Of a stretch of 37,993 bases of DNA, positions 18,721 to 29,594 are shown piece by piece. This DNA comes from Campylobacterales bacterium (GTDB taxonomy: Bacteria; Campylobacterota; Campylobacteria; Campylobacterales; Sulfurimonadaceae). Below the pieces are notes generated by a model, which worked only from the letters and a program-made list of their open reading frames with translations, was not told the origin of the DNA and searched no databases. Every line of letters starts with the position of its first letter. Positions within the stretch are counted from its first letter, which is position 1. The translations under genes and the position numbers were made by a program. Location: the NCBI GenBank assembly GCA_024277445.1, contig JAJRVE010000120.1, positions 1-37,993 on the forward strand. The letters run 5' to 3'.

Positions 18721-19043
18721 TGTTCATTTTCTTCATGTACTTGATGCTGCATGTGATAGACCGCATGAGGAAGTAACAAGTACCCAATCATCGAAACTAT
18801 CAATGCTTTTGCCGTAAACTCACCGACATGCATCAGGCTTCCCATAATATAGAGACAGTACGCGGTAAAAAGCCAAAAGAGATAAGCAATAGGCATTGCC
18901 CAGCTCTTAAGCATCTTTACTTTGACTGCCGTATATATTCCAACATAAAATCCCCCAAATAGCATTGCCAATACAGAAGAGACAAATATTGGTAGAAAGT
19001 CGTCTAAAGCGATTTCTGGTCTGATTAAAGATGGATCCAACAT
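18717..19043 (-). CDS. 108-aa membrane protein at the head of the nor block
   Basis: Three predicted TM segments; same strand and directly upstream of norC. Confidence 0.7.
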   Translation of the reverse strand: MLDPSLIRPEIALDDFLPIFVSSVLAMLFGGFYVGIYTAVKVKMLKSWAMPIAYLFWLFTAYCLYIMGSLMHVGEFTAKALIVSMIGYLLLPHAVYHMQHQVHEENEH

Positions 19044-19112
19044 TTATTACTCCTTGCATTGTAATACTATTTCAGGCTGTACGGAGTTTATTACTTTTCT
19101 AAAAGTGAGTTC

Positions 19113-19126
19113 TTGATGTAAATCAA
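19113..19126. promoter_or_regulatory. FNR/DNR-type box TTGAT-GTAA-ATCAA
   Basis: Perfect TTGAT-N4-ATCAA ~70 bp upstream of the ATG at 19043. Confidence 0.7.
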
Positions 19127-19297
19127 AAGTAAATGAAATAGTGAAAAGTATTTTGTTTTTATGGCTGTTTTTATCGTCAATGAGTAAAAATAGATGAAAA
19201 AGATGCGAGCTTTAAAAGTATTAGTGATGAAGTTCTTATATAAAGTAAGTGAGTTAGTATAGTTTGAAGAAGTGTGAGGCAAGAGCCTCAAGAAAGG

Positions 19298-20392
19298 TTA
19301 GCGTTTAAGATCGTAGGCAACACGGTTACGTTTGTCACGTAAGACAAGACGATGTTTAGAGAGACGTTCTACTTTATAGATACGGTGTATGTCTGTCTCG
19401 CGTGAATGCAGGTTACGTTGAACTTTTTTAATACTTAGCATGAAGATGCTCTCTTCACTTTTCCATGTTCCAGAAATCGTTAATGTACCATCATCTTCTA
19501 TCTGCTCAAGCGAGAAGCTCGTGTCCTCTTTAATGATAAGGGTAATAACTTTCTCGCTACTGACCTGTTTCCATGTACCAATCAACTTCTTGTTTGAGAC
19601 AGTCAGTGGAGCAGCTGCTACTGCAACTGGTGCAACGACAACTGCTTTTGGTGCTACTTTAGGCGTAGCTACCTTCTTTGGAGTGGCCTTTTTAGGGATA
19701 CTCTTCTTCGGTGTTGCTTTTTTAGCTTTAACCTGTTTCTTAGGTGCTTTTTTCTTAGCAGCAGCGGCTTTTTGACGCTTTTTCTCGGCGGCTTTAGCTT
19801 GTTGTGCTTTTTTCTCTTTAGCTTTCTTAGCAGCTAGCGCGTCACGTTTTTTCTTCTCAGCAGCTGCTTTCTTGCGTGCTGTCTCTTTAGCTGCAGCATC
19901 TTTTTTTGCTTTCTCTTTAGCCGCAGCTTTCTGCTTCGCACGTTTTTTGGCAGCGATAGCATCTGCTTTTTTCTTTTCTTGAGCAACTTTTTTAGCGGTT
20001 ACAGCAGCAGCCGCTGCGGCAACGGCCGCATTTTGTTTAGCGATGGCATCTGTTTTCGCTTTTGCTTCAGCCGCTTTTTTCGCATTGGCCGCATCTATCT
20101 TGGCTTTCTCTTTTGCTTTTTGTTTAGCAAGTGCATCTGCTTTTGCTTTCTCTTTAGCGGCAATAGCACGTTGACGTTCAGCATCAAGATACTCATAGAT
20201 ACGCTCTTGAAGAACATCATCTCTATCGATGGCCTCATAGCCCCCACCAGCAATAGCTTCAACCATCTGCGTGTCATGCGTTTTCATCGCTTTAAGTAAC
20301 GCGCCTTTTAGTTTAGCTTCTTCACTAACAGCAGAAACAACTTGTGTAAAAAACAAAGAGTTGAGTAATAAGATAAGAAAGGTAATACGCAA
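19298..20392 (-). CDS. Secreted Lys/Ala-rich coiled-coil protein with a C-terminal lipocalin-like domain
   Basis: Signal peptide, ~170-aa K/A-rich segment (TolA-like), C-terminal LIGTWKQVSSEKVITLIIKEDTSFSL...GTWKSEESIFML. Confidence 0.7.
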   Translation of the reverse strand: MRITFLILLLNSLFFTQVVSAVSEEAKLKGALLKAMKTHDTQMVEAIAGGGYEAIDRDDVLQERIYEYLDAERQRAIAAKEKAKADALAKQKAKEKAKIDAANAKKAAEAKAKTDAIAKQNAAVAAAAAAVTAKKVAQEKKKADAIAAKKRAKQKAAAKEKAKKDAAAKETARKKAAAEKKKRDALAAKKAKEKKAQQAKAAEKKRQKAAAAKKKAPKKQVKAKKATPKKSIPKKATPKKVATPKVAPKAVVVAPVAVAAAPLTVSNKKLIGTWKQVSSEKVITLIIKEDTSFSLEQIEDDGTLTISGTWKSEESIFMLSIKKVQRNLHSRETDIHRIYKVERLSKHRLVLRDKRNRVAYDLKR

Positions 20393-20662
20393 GATAGGCT
20401 CTCTTTTTGACTCTTATAGAAGTAAAACTACTCACTACAAAAGTATAAAATAAATTTTTGTGCACATAAAACGGTGTTTTGTGTACCCTGTAATGATACT
20501 ATTCTAACATAAAATGTAGATGATTTCCACATGAATTATTACAAAATTCTATAGATTAGTTTCTAGTGTCTGTTTTTTAGGCAGAAAATCAAGCTAAATG
20601 TCAACATAGTGGGGTAAAATCACAGCACTAAATATAAGTATTGAACACTTTTGGAGATATAT

Positions 20663-22576
20663 ATGGTTTTATTACAAGAAGCTTTTGAAAAACGCAGTGC
20701 TAAGGTAAACAAGATCGAAAAGGTTAAAGCCCTTAAGACGCCTAAAGAGGCGTTTGAACAACTTGAAACCTATGCACGTGAAGGTTATGATGCTATTCCT
20801 GCAGAAGATCTCTCTTACTTTTTAAAGTGTTTTGGCCTTTATGACCGTCCACAGACACCTAAACAGTTTATGATTCGTGTGCGTATCCCTGGTGGACAGT
20901 TAAACAACGACCAAGCAGTTGTTCTTGGCGAACTAGCACGAGATTATGGTCAAGATTATATTGATATTACTACCCGTCAGCAGATTGAGTTTCGTTACCT
21001 TAATATCGAAGATATCCCGACGATTTTCAAGCGTATGGAAGAGATTGGCATCTCTTCTTATCAGACAGGTGTTGACAATTTCCGTAATATCGTAAATGAT
21101 CCTTTGGATGGTGACAGCTTGGATGTTATCTTACCTTCACAGCCATTGCTTGAAAAACTGCAAGCAAAGTTTCTTTATAACTATGAGTGGATCAGTGTTA
21201 TGCCACGAAAGTTCAACACGAGTATTACGGGTTCTCTCTCCAACCGTTCTAATGCCTTTGGTCAAGACTGCTGTTTTGTCTTGGCACAAAAAGATGGTCG
21301 TTATGGCTATAACCTCTATCTTGGTGGTAAAGTAGGCCAAATCGCTAAAAATGCTGATATCTTTTTAAAAGATGAAGATGAAGTTTTAGCCGCTTATCAA
21401 GCGATTATCGAGATGTTCCGTGACTATGGTTATCGTGATAACCGTAACAAAAACCGTCTATTCTTCTTAATTCAAGATGTTGGTATGGAGAACTTCTCTG
21501 CTGCGATTCGTGAGAAGTCTGGTGTTGCTTTTGCAAACGCGGGTGTTACGATGACACAGATGGATTTTGCTGATCCAGATCAGGGTAAGGTACAACTGCG
21601 TAACGGCACGTACGGCGTTCATGTCGTTGTTCCATCAGGAATCTTTGGCGGTCAAGACCTTATTAATGCGGCAGAGGCAGCGAAAACCTATGGTGACGGA
21701 CGCATTCGTTTTGATGTGGAGCAGAGTCTCTACCTTATGGGTGTTGAAGAGAGTAAGTTAGAAACACTTTTTACCCATAAACTGTTCGAAACATATAAAA
21801 GTGTTAATACTCCATACTTTAACCATATGATCGCTTGTGCGGGAACAGAGCACTGTCCTTTCGGTGTGATCCCAAACAAACCAGATGCCATCGTTATGGC
21901 AAATTACTTGAGTGAGCATGTGCCACTTGGTGATGACTCACGCATTCGTATGTATTGGTCAGCCTGTGTTAAGGGTTGTGGTATCCACGGTGTTGCAGAT
22001 GTTGGTTTTGAAGGATGTAAGGCTAAGGTAGATGGAAAAAGCGAGTACGGTGTACACATTATACTTGGCGGTAAACTAACAGGTGAGGGTGTTGAAGGTC
22101 ACGCTGTATTAAAAAGTATCCCTCTTCGTTTCGCTCCACAACTTGTTGCGCCATTGATGCAAGAGTACAAGCGTCTAAAAAAATCAGGCGAGACCTTTGA
22201 GCAGTTCAATGATCGCGTTCTTAGCAATTACTCACGTGCAGCAGTAGCCTTTATGATGCGTCTTAAAGCTTACCTTACGAGTAAAAACATAACGTTAGAC
22301 TTTGGTTTCAGAAGCGATGTGACAACGGGTAAGTTCGAGCAGTTTGAACTCTTCGACTTTGGTCGTAAACTCTACTACCAACTCCTAGAAAAAGAGGCAT
22401 ATCAATCATACGATATGTTTAAACCAACACTAAAATCCAAGTTAGACTTACCACACAAGACAGACCCATCTATCGACGAAAACCTATCAGAACTCATCTA
22501 CAAAATGATCCACCCAGATGAGGCTAAACGTGCTGAAGTGTTTACGGAACTTAATGAACTGGTTGCTATCTATTAG
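20663..22576 (+). CDS. Siroheme [4Fe-4S] nitrite/sulfite reductase
   Basis: TRQQIEFRYL, CAGTEHCPFG...CVKGCGIHGVADVGFEG. Start ATG at 20663 (track start 20651). Confidence 0.88.
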   Translation: MVLLQEAFEKRSAKVNKIEKVKALKTPKEAFEQLETYAREGYDAIPAEDLSYFLKCFGLYDRPQTPKQFMIRVRIPGGQLNNDQAVVLGELARDYGQDYIDITTRQQIEFRYLNIEDIPTIFKRMEEIGISSYQTGVDNFRNIVNDPLDGDSLDVILPSQPLLEKLQAKFLYNYEWISVMPRKFNTSITGSLSNRSNAFGQDCCFVLAQKDGRYGYNLYLGGKVGQIAKNADIFLKDEDEVLAAYQAIIEMFRDYGYRDNRNKNRLFFLIQDVGMENFSAAIREKSGVAFANAGVTMTQMDFADPDQGKVQLRNGTYGVHVVVPSGIFGGQDLINAAEAAKTYGDGRIRFDVEQSLYLMGVEESKLETLFTHKLFETYKSVNTPYFNHMIACAGTEHCPFGVIPNKPDAIVMANYLSEHVPLGDDSRIRMYWSACVKGCGIHGVADVGFEGCKAKVDGKSEYGVHIILGGKLTGEGVEGHAVLKSIPLRFAPQLVAPLMQEYKRLKKSGETFEQFNDRVLSNYSRAAVAFMMRLKAYLTSKNITLDFGFRSDVTTGKFEQFELFDFGRKLYYQLLEKEAYQSYDMFKPTLKSKLDLPHKTDPSIDENLSELIYKMIHPDEAKRAEVFTELNELVAIY

Positions 22577-22697
22577 GTTTAAAGCGGGCAGTGCTCTTGC
22601 CCTTTATTACAGTTAGTTAAGAGATGGGTATATAAACCTGTTGACTCTGTGCAAAATGTCATATTAATACCTTCAAAATAAAACAAATTAGGAAGTC

Positions 22698-23633
22698 ATG
22701 TTTAGTATATTTAGCTCTGAAACGGCGACAACAGCTGTAAACATTATAGTTATTTTGGGGTTTTTACTCAGCGTGGCCTATCTCTTCGTTTGGATCTTAC
22801 GAAAAATACGTCCTGAAGTTGTGGATGAACGGTTTACAAAAAAACTAGAGACATCAACAAGTAAGCAAAATATTTTTGCTTTTGCATCGGTTGTTCTCGC
22901 ATCTACACTATTTGATCTGTTCAACGATAGCAATTACAAGATGATTTGGATTGTGATTATTATCTCTATCTTGACCATTTTGTTCCATTTCATTTACGAC
23001 AAAGTCGCGCATACTAATGAAGCAATACGTCATCAACATGAATACAATACCCATTTGACGCTTATTGAAAAGATCATGCAGTGTAAAGGCTATAACCTTA
23101 TCCTTAATGCCGTTGCCATTGAAAAGATAGAGAACCGTTCAGAAGAGATATATATTTTTACAGAAAACTTAACGACCGACATACCTAAAGATGCCATCTC
23201 AGACTTAAAAGATGATCATGACAATATTGGACTTTTTGCTGACTTGGTTCAAGTTAACATTCCTAAAGGTAAAAAGTACACCTATTTTTTGAAAAACAAT
23301 CTTGAAAATATTGCCTATATCAAAGATTACTACGCTTATCACCTTTCAAGTCATAATTTACGTGCTTATGCTAAAAATATCGCTTTTTACCTTGTTGAGC
23401 CACAAGACTTTACCTTCTTTTCTGAGCTCTACCACTATAAAGATGATCTCATGCATGACATGTCATTTGAATGGCTACCTTCATTGGGAGAACTTGGTGA
23501 TCCAGATAAGCAGTTTTATTTGGAGTTGAGTTCCTCACAGGTTCAAAACATCAATGAGATTATCGTTGAGTTGAAAAGTAGTGCATTACGTTTTAAGCAT
23601 CAAAGTATAGAAGGAACAGCAGATGAGTCATAA
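22698..23633 (+). CDS. Membrane-anchored protein of unknown function (paralog 1)
   Basis: Three N-terminal hydrophobic segments; C-terminal domain related to the next gene product. Confidence 0.65.
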   Translation: MFSIFSSETATTAVNIIVILGFLLSVAYLFVWILRKIRPEVVDERFTKKLETSTSKQNIFAFASVVLASTLFDLFNDSNYKMIWIVIIISILTILFHFIYDKVAHTNEAIRHQHEYNTHLTLIEKIMQCKGYNLILNAVAIEKIENRSEEIYIFTENLTTDIPKDAISDLKDDHDNIGLFADLVQVNIPKGKKYTYFLKNNLENIAYIKDYYAYHLSSHNLRAYAKNIAFYLVEPQDFTFFSELYHYKDDLMHDMSFEWLPSLGELGDPDKQFYLELSSSQVQNINEIIVELKSSALRFKHQSIEGTADES

Positions 23634-24300
23634 TTTTTTTCTTGATGTTGTTATTATTGTTTTTATACAATCGGTCTTACTTTTAATATATCTATTATTT
23701 AACCGAAAGTTTAAGCGTAAGAATGACCCTCTTCATGAGAAGTTAAATGTTCTCAACGCTATTTTAAGCTCTACTAAGCATGATAAGATTTTACAGCTTG
23801 ATAAGATCAAAGAGTTAGAACTTGGCTCTAGTGAAGTATTTGTCTTTTCAAAAGACCTTTATCGAGATGTTCAAAACAGTGGCCAGTTTTCTAAAGATAT
23901 GCACAATGTGGGTACCTTTTATCAGACCGTTAAACAAAATATAGCTGAAAACAGTGCACGCTATACCTATTTTTTAAAACAAGATTCTCACTTAAAACAT
24001 TTTTTACACAGTTTTGACGAAGCTTATAAAGATATAGATACCCTGCATGATAAAGTCTCATTTTACATCATACCTTCAGAGAAATATTTTTTTTATGATG
24101 AGATATATCTTTATAAGTCAGCGGATGGTGAATACACTGCGTATGAGTTTTTACCTTCTATTTCTGATGAAGAACAGCAGGTATTGTTCTTTTTAGAACT
24201 AGATGAAAAACAAGTAATACGCTTGATCTCCATTAAAGATAGCCTTATAGAAAATTATCCTCATCAAGATATTAACATGCTTGTTCAAGATGGGAACTAG
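23623..24300 (+). CDS. Membrane-anchored protein of unknown function (paralog 2)
   Basis: One N-terminal TM; shares YTYFLK, FY(I/L)(I/V)P, E(I/L)Y, (F/W)LPS and F(Y)LEL blocks with paralog 1; overlaps it by 11 bp. Confidence 0.65.
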   Translation: MSHNFFLDVVIIVFIQSVLLLIYLLFNRKFKRKNDPLHEKLNVLNAILSSTKHDKILQLDKIKELELGSSEVFVFSKDLYRDVQNSGQFSKDMHNVGTFYQTVKQNIAENSARYTYFLKQDSHLKHFLHSFDEAYKDIDTLHDKVSFYIIPSEKYFFYDEIYLYKSADGEYTAYEFLPSISDEEQQVLFFLELDEKQVIRLISIKDSLIENYPHQDINMLVQDGN

Positions 24301-24555
24301 ATGGAAGAACTTAGTCTTGCAGATGCCATTGGAGCAGTTGGTGTGTCCATTGTAATAGTTGCGTATTTTTTACTGCAAATTGAACGACTCAACACTAAGG
24401 GGATGACATTTTCTCTTTTAAATGTCATAGGTTCTTTGTTGATTTTGTACTCATTAATGCATAATTGGAACTTCGCTTCTGTTCTGATTGAAGTATTTTG
24501 GATACTCATTAGTTTACTTGGGATCATCCGATACTATATACATAAAAAAACGTAA
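24301..24555 (+). CDS. Small membrane protein, CBU_0592-like
   Basis: 84 aa, AIGAVGVSIVIVAYFLLQIERLNTKGMTFSLLNVIGSLLILYSL; starts directly after the previous stop. Confidence 0.65.
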   Translation: MEELSLADAIGAVGVSIVIVAYFLLQIERLNTKGMTFSLLNVIGSLLILYSLMHNWNFASVLIEVFWILISLLGIIRYYIHKKT

Positions 24556-24660
24556 TCATAAAATAAACAGTTATAAGCTTACTCACTTTTAGCTCTGTAC
24601 TTTTAGTCACAGAGATAATTCTGCGATACCGCTACTATTGCAGTAAAAAAGGAATAGTTC

Positions 24661-25889
<1,229 letters not shown>

Positions 25890-25898
25890 GGAATTAAA

Positions 25899-26114
25899 AT
25901 GAGAACAGAAGAACTAACAGCAAAAGCACTACAAACAGCAAACATCGACCCTTACCAACTGGCTATCGCCGTGGCTAAGCGTTCAGAAGACCTACTTAAC
26001 GGTGCTAAAAGCAAGTTAAACGTAGACCTTAAGACAATGAAAGCAGCAGACCTTGCATTGATGGAGATCGCTGAAGGCGTTGTCTCTATCAAAGGTTTTT
26101 TCGACAAAGAGTAA
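25899..26114 (+). CDS. rpoZ: RNA polymerase omega subunit
   Basis: 71 aa; YQLAIAVAKRSEDLL...ADLALMEIAEGVVSI; between pyrH and spoT. Confidence 0.85.
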   Translation: MRTEELTAKALQTANIDPYQLAIAVAKRSEDLLNGAKSKLNVDLKTMKAADLALMEIAEGVVSIKGFFDKE

Positions 26115-26222
26115 CCCTTTTGGGGCACTTGCCTCATCCTCCTTCCACCCCACATAAAAATCATAATATTTTTTAATTTACCCCTGCTATAATTCACGCT
26201 ATATATTTAGATTAGGATACTC

Positions 26223-28376
26223 ATGGATCAAGTAGACATTACTGCCATACAAAAGGTAAGTTCAGTTGCAGAAGCGACGATCTTACTGCATGACGCTATC
26301 AAGAGCAATGAAGCCATCGATGACGCCTTAGCTTTTGCAACAGAAGCGCATGTCGAGCAGTTTCGTAAAAGTGGTGAGCCTTACATTATCCATCCTATTT
26401 TAGTGGCATCTATTGTTGCCAAGATAACGGAAGATGAGTCCATGGTTATCGCAGCACTTCTACATGATGTTGTGGAAGATACCCCGGTCACTATCGAAGA
26501 GGTACGAACTCGTTATGGTGACGATGTAGCGCACCTGGTAGGGGGGTTGACTAAGATCGACAATCTGCGTGATCAAAACCTTATTAGCTCAATTTCAGAT
26601 GAAAAGCTCATCGTTTCGGCACTCTCTTTTCGTAAAATGCTTTTGGCTTCCATCGAAGATGTCCGTGTGCTAGTGGTGAAGCTTTGTGATCGTCTGCATA
26701 ACATGTTGACACTCGATGCCTTGCCTCCGCATAAACAAGAACGCATTGCCGAAGAGACACTGGTAGTTTACGCACCGGTTGCCCACCGTTTGGGTATCTC
26801 ATTTGTTAAAAACCTCTTAGAAGATTTGAGTTTTAAGTATGTCTTTCCTCATGAAGAGATGGAGATCGAGAAGTATTTGAGTGAGAACTACCATGCCATC
26901 GAGTTGAAGCTAAATGCCTTTCAACAAGAAGTGACCAAACTCATCTTACAAAATGGTTTTATGCAGACCGATTTTCAGATCAAAAGTAGGGTAAAACACC
27001 ATTACTCCATCTACCTGAAACTACAGCGTAAGGGGATCGGAATTGACGAGATCCTTGACCTTTTAGCAGTACGTATATTGGTCAAGAACCCAGTTGACTG
27101 TTACAAGATTTTAGGTCTAGTACACCTTCACTTTCAACCTCTCTCTTCACGTTTTAAAGACTACATTGCGATTGCAAAAGAGAATGGTTACCAGACGATC
27201 CACACGACTATTTTCCATCAAAGCTCTATTTTGGAAGTACAAGTACGTACTTTTGAGATGCACCGAACAGCTGAACTCGGTGTTGCGGCGCACTGGAAGT
27301 ATAAGAGCGGTGGCAACACCATCAACCTTGACTGGTTAAACAACCTTCAGTACCAAGATGAGTCAGCAGAAGACTTTTATGAGATGATGAAAAATGATCT
27401 TTACTCTGAAGACATTACGGTCTTTTCGCCAAAAGGAAAACCTTTTACTCTCCCACGTGGCGCAGTTGCGCTTGACTTCGCTTACGCTATCCACTCAGAG
27501 ATCGGTGATAGTGCAGAGTACTGTCTAATCAACAAAGAACGTGGTTCTCTCCTTAGTGAACTTCACAATGGTGACATAGTCGGCATACAGACAGCAGAAG
27601 AGAAGATAACTCGCTGTTCTTGGCTTGATGCTGTGAAGACAACACGTGCTAAGAGTAATATTCGTACGAACTGTAACCAGCGGATTCGCGCTATTGATTC
27701 GCAGAGTGGTTTGATGATCTTAGTGGGTATTTTAGATCTAAAGGTATCGCGACTTAAAGAGTGGTGTCATGACAATGGTAACATCGATAACCGCGTACGT
27801 TTAGCGCGAGACCTTGACTACCTTAAAGAGATTGTGAACAGCTATGTGCATGACATTCAGGCGAGAGGGCGTTTTACCCGCTTTTTGACGGCGCACCGTT
27901 TTAAGTTAAAAGAGTACCACTTTGGTTCACTCGAGATCTTCTCAAACCAAAATGTCTCTGACGTAGTTTTTGACTACTGTTGTCACCCTAAAACAGGCGA
28001 TGAAATCGTAGCCTTTAAACAAGATGGTAAGGCCCATGTGCATCATAAGATGTGTAAACACGCAGCCAAGATGATGGAAGAAGAGCAGAAGATGTACTTT
28101 GTGCGTTGGCGTAAAGAGCGCATCTTCAACTACCATATGATCGTTAGTATGCATAATGCAAAGGGCTCACTCGCAGGCTTCTTGACCTATCTCGCTAAAA
28201 TCAATATTGAGATTAACAGTATTGAACTTGGAAAAGAGAAAGAGGAACACATTCGTTATTGTGAACTCGAATTTCAGTCCTCTGAGGGCGATCTTAACCG
28301 TATACGTGGTAAAATAGAACAGAAGATTAAAGTAATACAATTTTTCCGAACTGATGATGCATATCGAAGTAACTAA
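26223..28376 (+). CDS. spoT: RelA/SpoT bifunctional (p)ppGpp synthetase/hydrolase
   Basis: HD motif LLHDVVEDT, synthetase ENGYQTIHTT, TGS GVALDFAYAIHSEIG, C-terminal ACT-like. Confidence 0.95.
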   Translation: MDQVDITAIQKVSSVAEATILLHDAIKSNEAIDDALAFATEAHVEQFRKSGEPYIIHPILVASIVAKITEDESMVIAALLHDVVEDTPVTIEEVRTRYGDDVAHLVGGLTKIDNLRDQNLISSISDEKLIVSALSFRKMLLASIEDVRVLVVKLCDRLHNMLTLDALPPHKQERIAEETLVVYAPVAHRLGISFVKNLLEDLSFKYVFPHEEMEIEKYLSENYHAIELKLNAFQQEVTKLILQNGFMQTDFQIKSRVKHHYSIYLKLQRKGIGIDEILDLLAVRILVKNPVDCYKILGLVHLHFQPLSSRFKDYIAIAKENGYQTIHTTIFHQSSILEVQVRTFEMHRTAELGVAAHWKYKSGGNTINLDWLNNLQYQDESAEDFYEMMKNDLYSEDITVFSPKGKPFTLPRGAVALDFAYAIHSEIGDSAEYCLINKERGSLLSELHNGDIVGIQTAEEKITRCSWLDAVKTTRAKSNIRTNCNQRIRAIDSQSGLMILVGILDLKVSRLKEWCHDNGNIDNRVRLARDLDYLKEIVNSYVHDIQARGRFTRFLTAHRFKLKEYHFGSLEIFSNQNVSDVVFDYCCHPKTGDEIVAFKQDGKAHVHHKMCKHAAKMMEEEQKMYFVRWRKERIFNYHMIVSMHNAKGSLAGFLTYLAKINIEINSIELGKEKEEHIRYCELEFQSSEGDLNRIRGKIEQKIKVIQFFRTDDAYRSN

Positions 28377-28394
28377 TAGAGGACGATAGAGAAG

Positions 28395-29594
28395 ATGATT
28401 CAAGAAGCACTACAAGAGATCCAACGTGGCACGGCTGAAATAATAGACAGCGAACGTATCGAAAAACTACTCAAAGCCTACTTTGATGAGGGCAAGACAT
28501 ACACGGTCAAAGCAGGGTTTGACCCGACCGCACCTGACCTTCACTTAGGCCATACCGTGCTTCTACATAAACTGGCGACTTTTCAGAAGTTTGGAGCACG
28601 TATCCAGTTTCTTATTGGTGACTTTACGGCGCAGATTGGTGATCCTACCGGTAAAAGCGAGACGCGTAAGCAGTTAAGCCCAGAGCAGATCCAAGTCAAT
28701 GCTGAGAGTTATAAGACGCAGGTCTTTAAGATTCTTGATCCTGAAAAAACAGATGTTGTCTTTAATGCGACGTGGTTAAACGAGTTAGGTAGTGTTGGGA
28801 TGCTTGAATTGACGACGACCTTTAATGTTGCGCGTATGTTAGAACGTGACGATTTTGAGAAGCGCTACAAGTCACAGACACCTATCTCTATCTCAGAATT
28901 TATGTACCCACTACTTCAAGGTTACGATAGTGTGGCACTTAAAAGTGACATCGAACTCGGTGGAACAGACCAGAAGTTTAACCTCCTTATGGGGCGTCAC
29001 TTACAGCGCACCTATGCGGTAGGTAAAGAACAAGCAGTTTTGATGATGCCTATCTTAGAAGGTCTTGATGGCGTTCAAAAGATGAGTAAAAGCCTAGGCA
29101 ATTACATTGGGGTTGAAGATGCACCAAACGACATGTTCGGAAAAGTGTTAAGTATCTCCGATGAGTTGATGTGGCGTTACTTCGAGCTATTGAGTGCAAA
29201 AAGTCTTAAAGAGATAGAAGAGATCAAAGCGGGCGTTAGAGATGGTTCACTCCATCCTAAAAAAGTCAAAGAGTCATTAGCACATGAGATTACAGCACGT
29301 TTTCACTCTGAAGCGGCAGCAACAGCTGCAAAATCAGAGTTTGACAAAGTCCATGCAAAAAGCCAAATTCCAACCGATATGGCAGAATTTGAGCTAGAAG
29401 GTCCGATTTGGATAGCAAAAGCCTTACAAGAATGTAAGATTGAGCCTTCAACCTCACAAGCACGACGTGATATTAAGCAAGGTGCTGTTAAAATTGACCA
29501 AGTAAAAGTATCAGATGAACAGCTTCAACTTGAGAGCGGTGAATACGTACTTCAAGTAGGCAAGCGCAAGTTTGCACGAGCAAAGGTAAAATAA
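28395..29594 (+). CDS. tyrS: Tyrosyl-tRNA synthetase
   Basis: [28 protein letters not shown]-terminal S4 domain. Confidence 0.95.
   Translation: MIQEALQEIQRGTAEIIDSERIEKLLKAYFDEGKTYTVKAGFDPTAPDLHLGHTVLLHKLATFQKFGARIQFLIGDFTAQIGDPTGKSETRKQLSPEQIQVNAESYKTQVFKILDPEKTDVVFNATWLNELGSVGMLELTTTFNVARMLERDDFEKRYKSQTPISISEFMYPLLQGYDSVALKSDIELGGTDQKFNLLMGRHLQRTYAVGKEQAVLMMPILEGLDGVQKMSKSLGNYIGVEDAPNDMFGKVLSISDELMWRYFELLSAKSLKEIEEIKAGVRDGSLHPKKVKESLAHEITARFHSEAAATAAKSEFDKVHAKSQIPTDMAEFELEGPIWIAKALQECKIEPSTSQARRDIKQGAVKIDQVKVSDEQLQLESGEYVLQVGKRKFARAKVK

Noticed and set aside
19440-19775. 111-aa and similar ORFs antisense to the Lys/Ala-rich gene
   Set aside because: Reverse-frame by-product of AAG/GCT-rich codons (Phe/Ala/Leu-rich).
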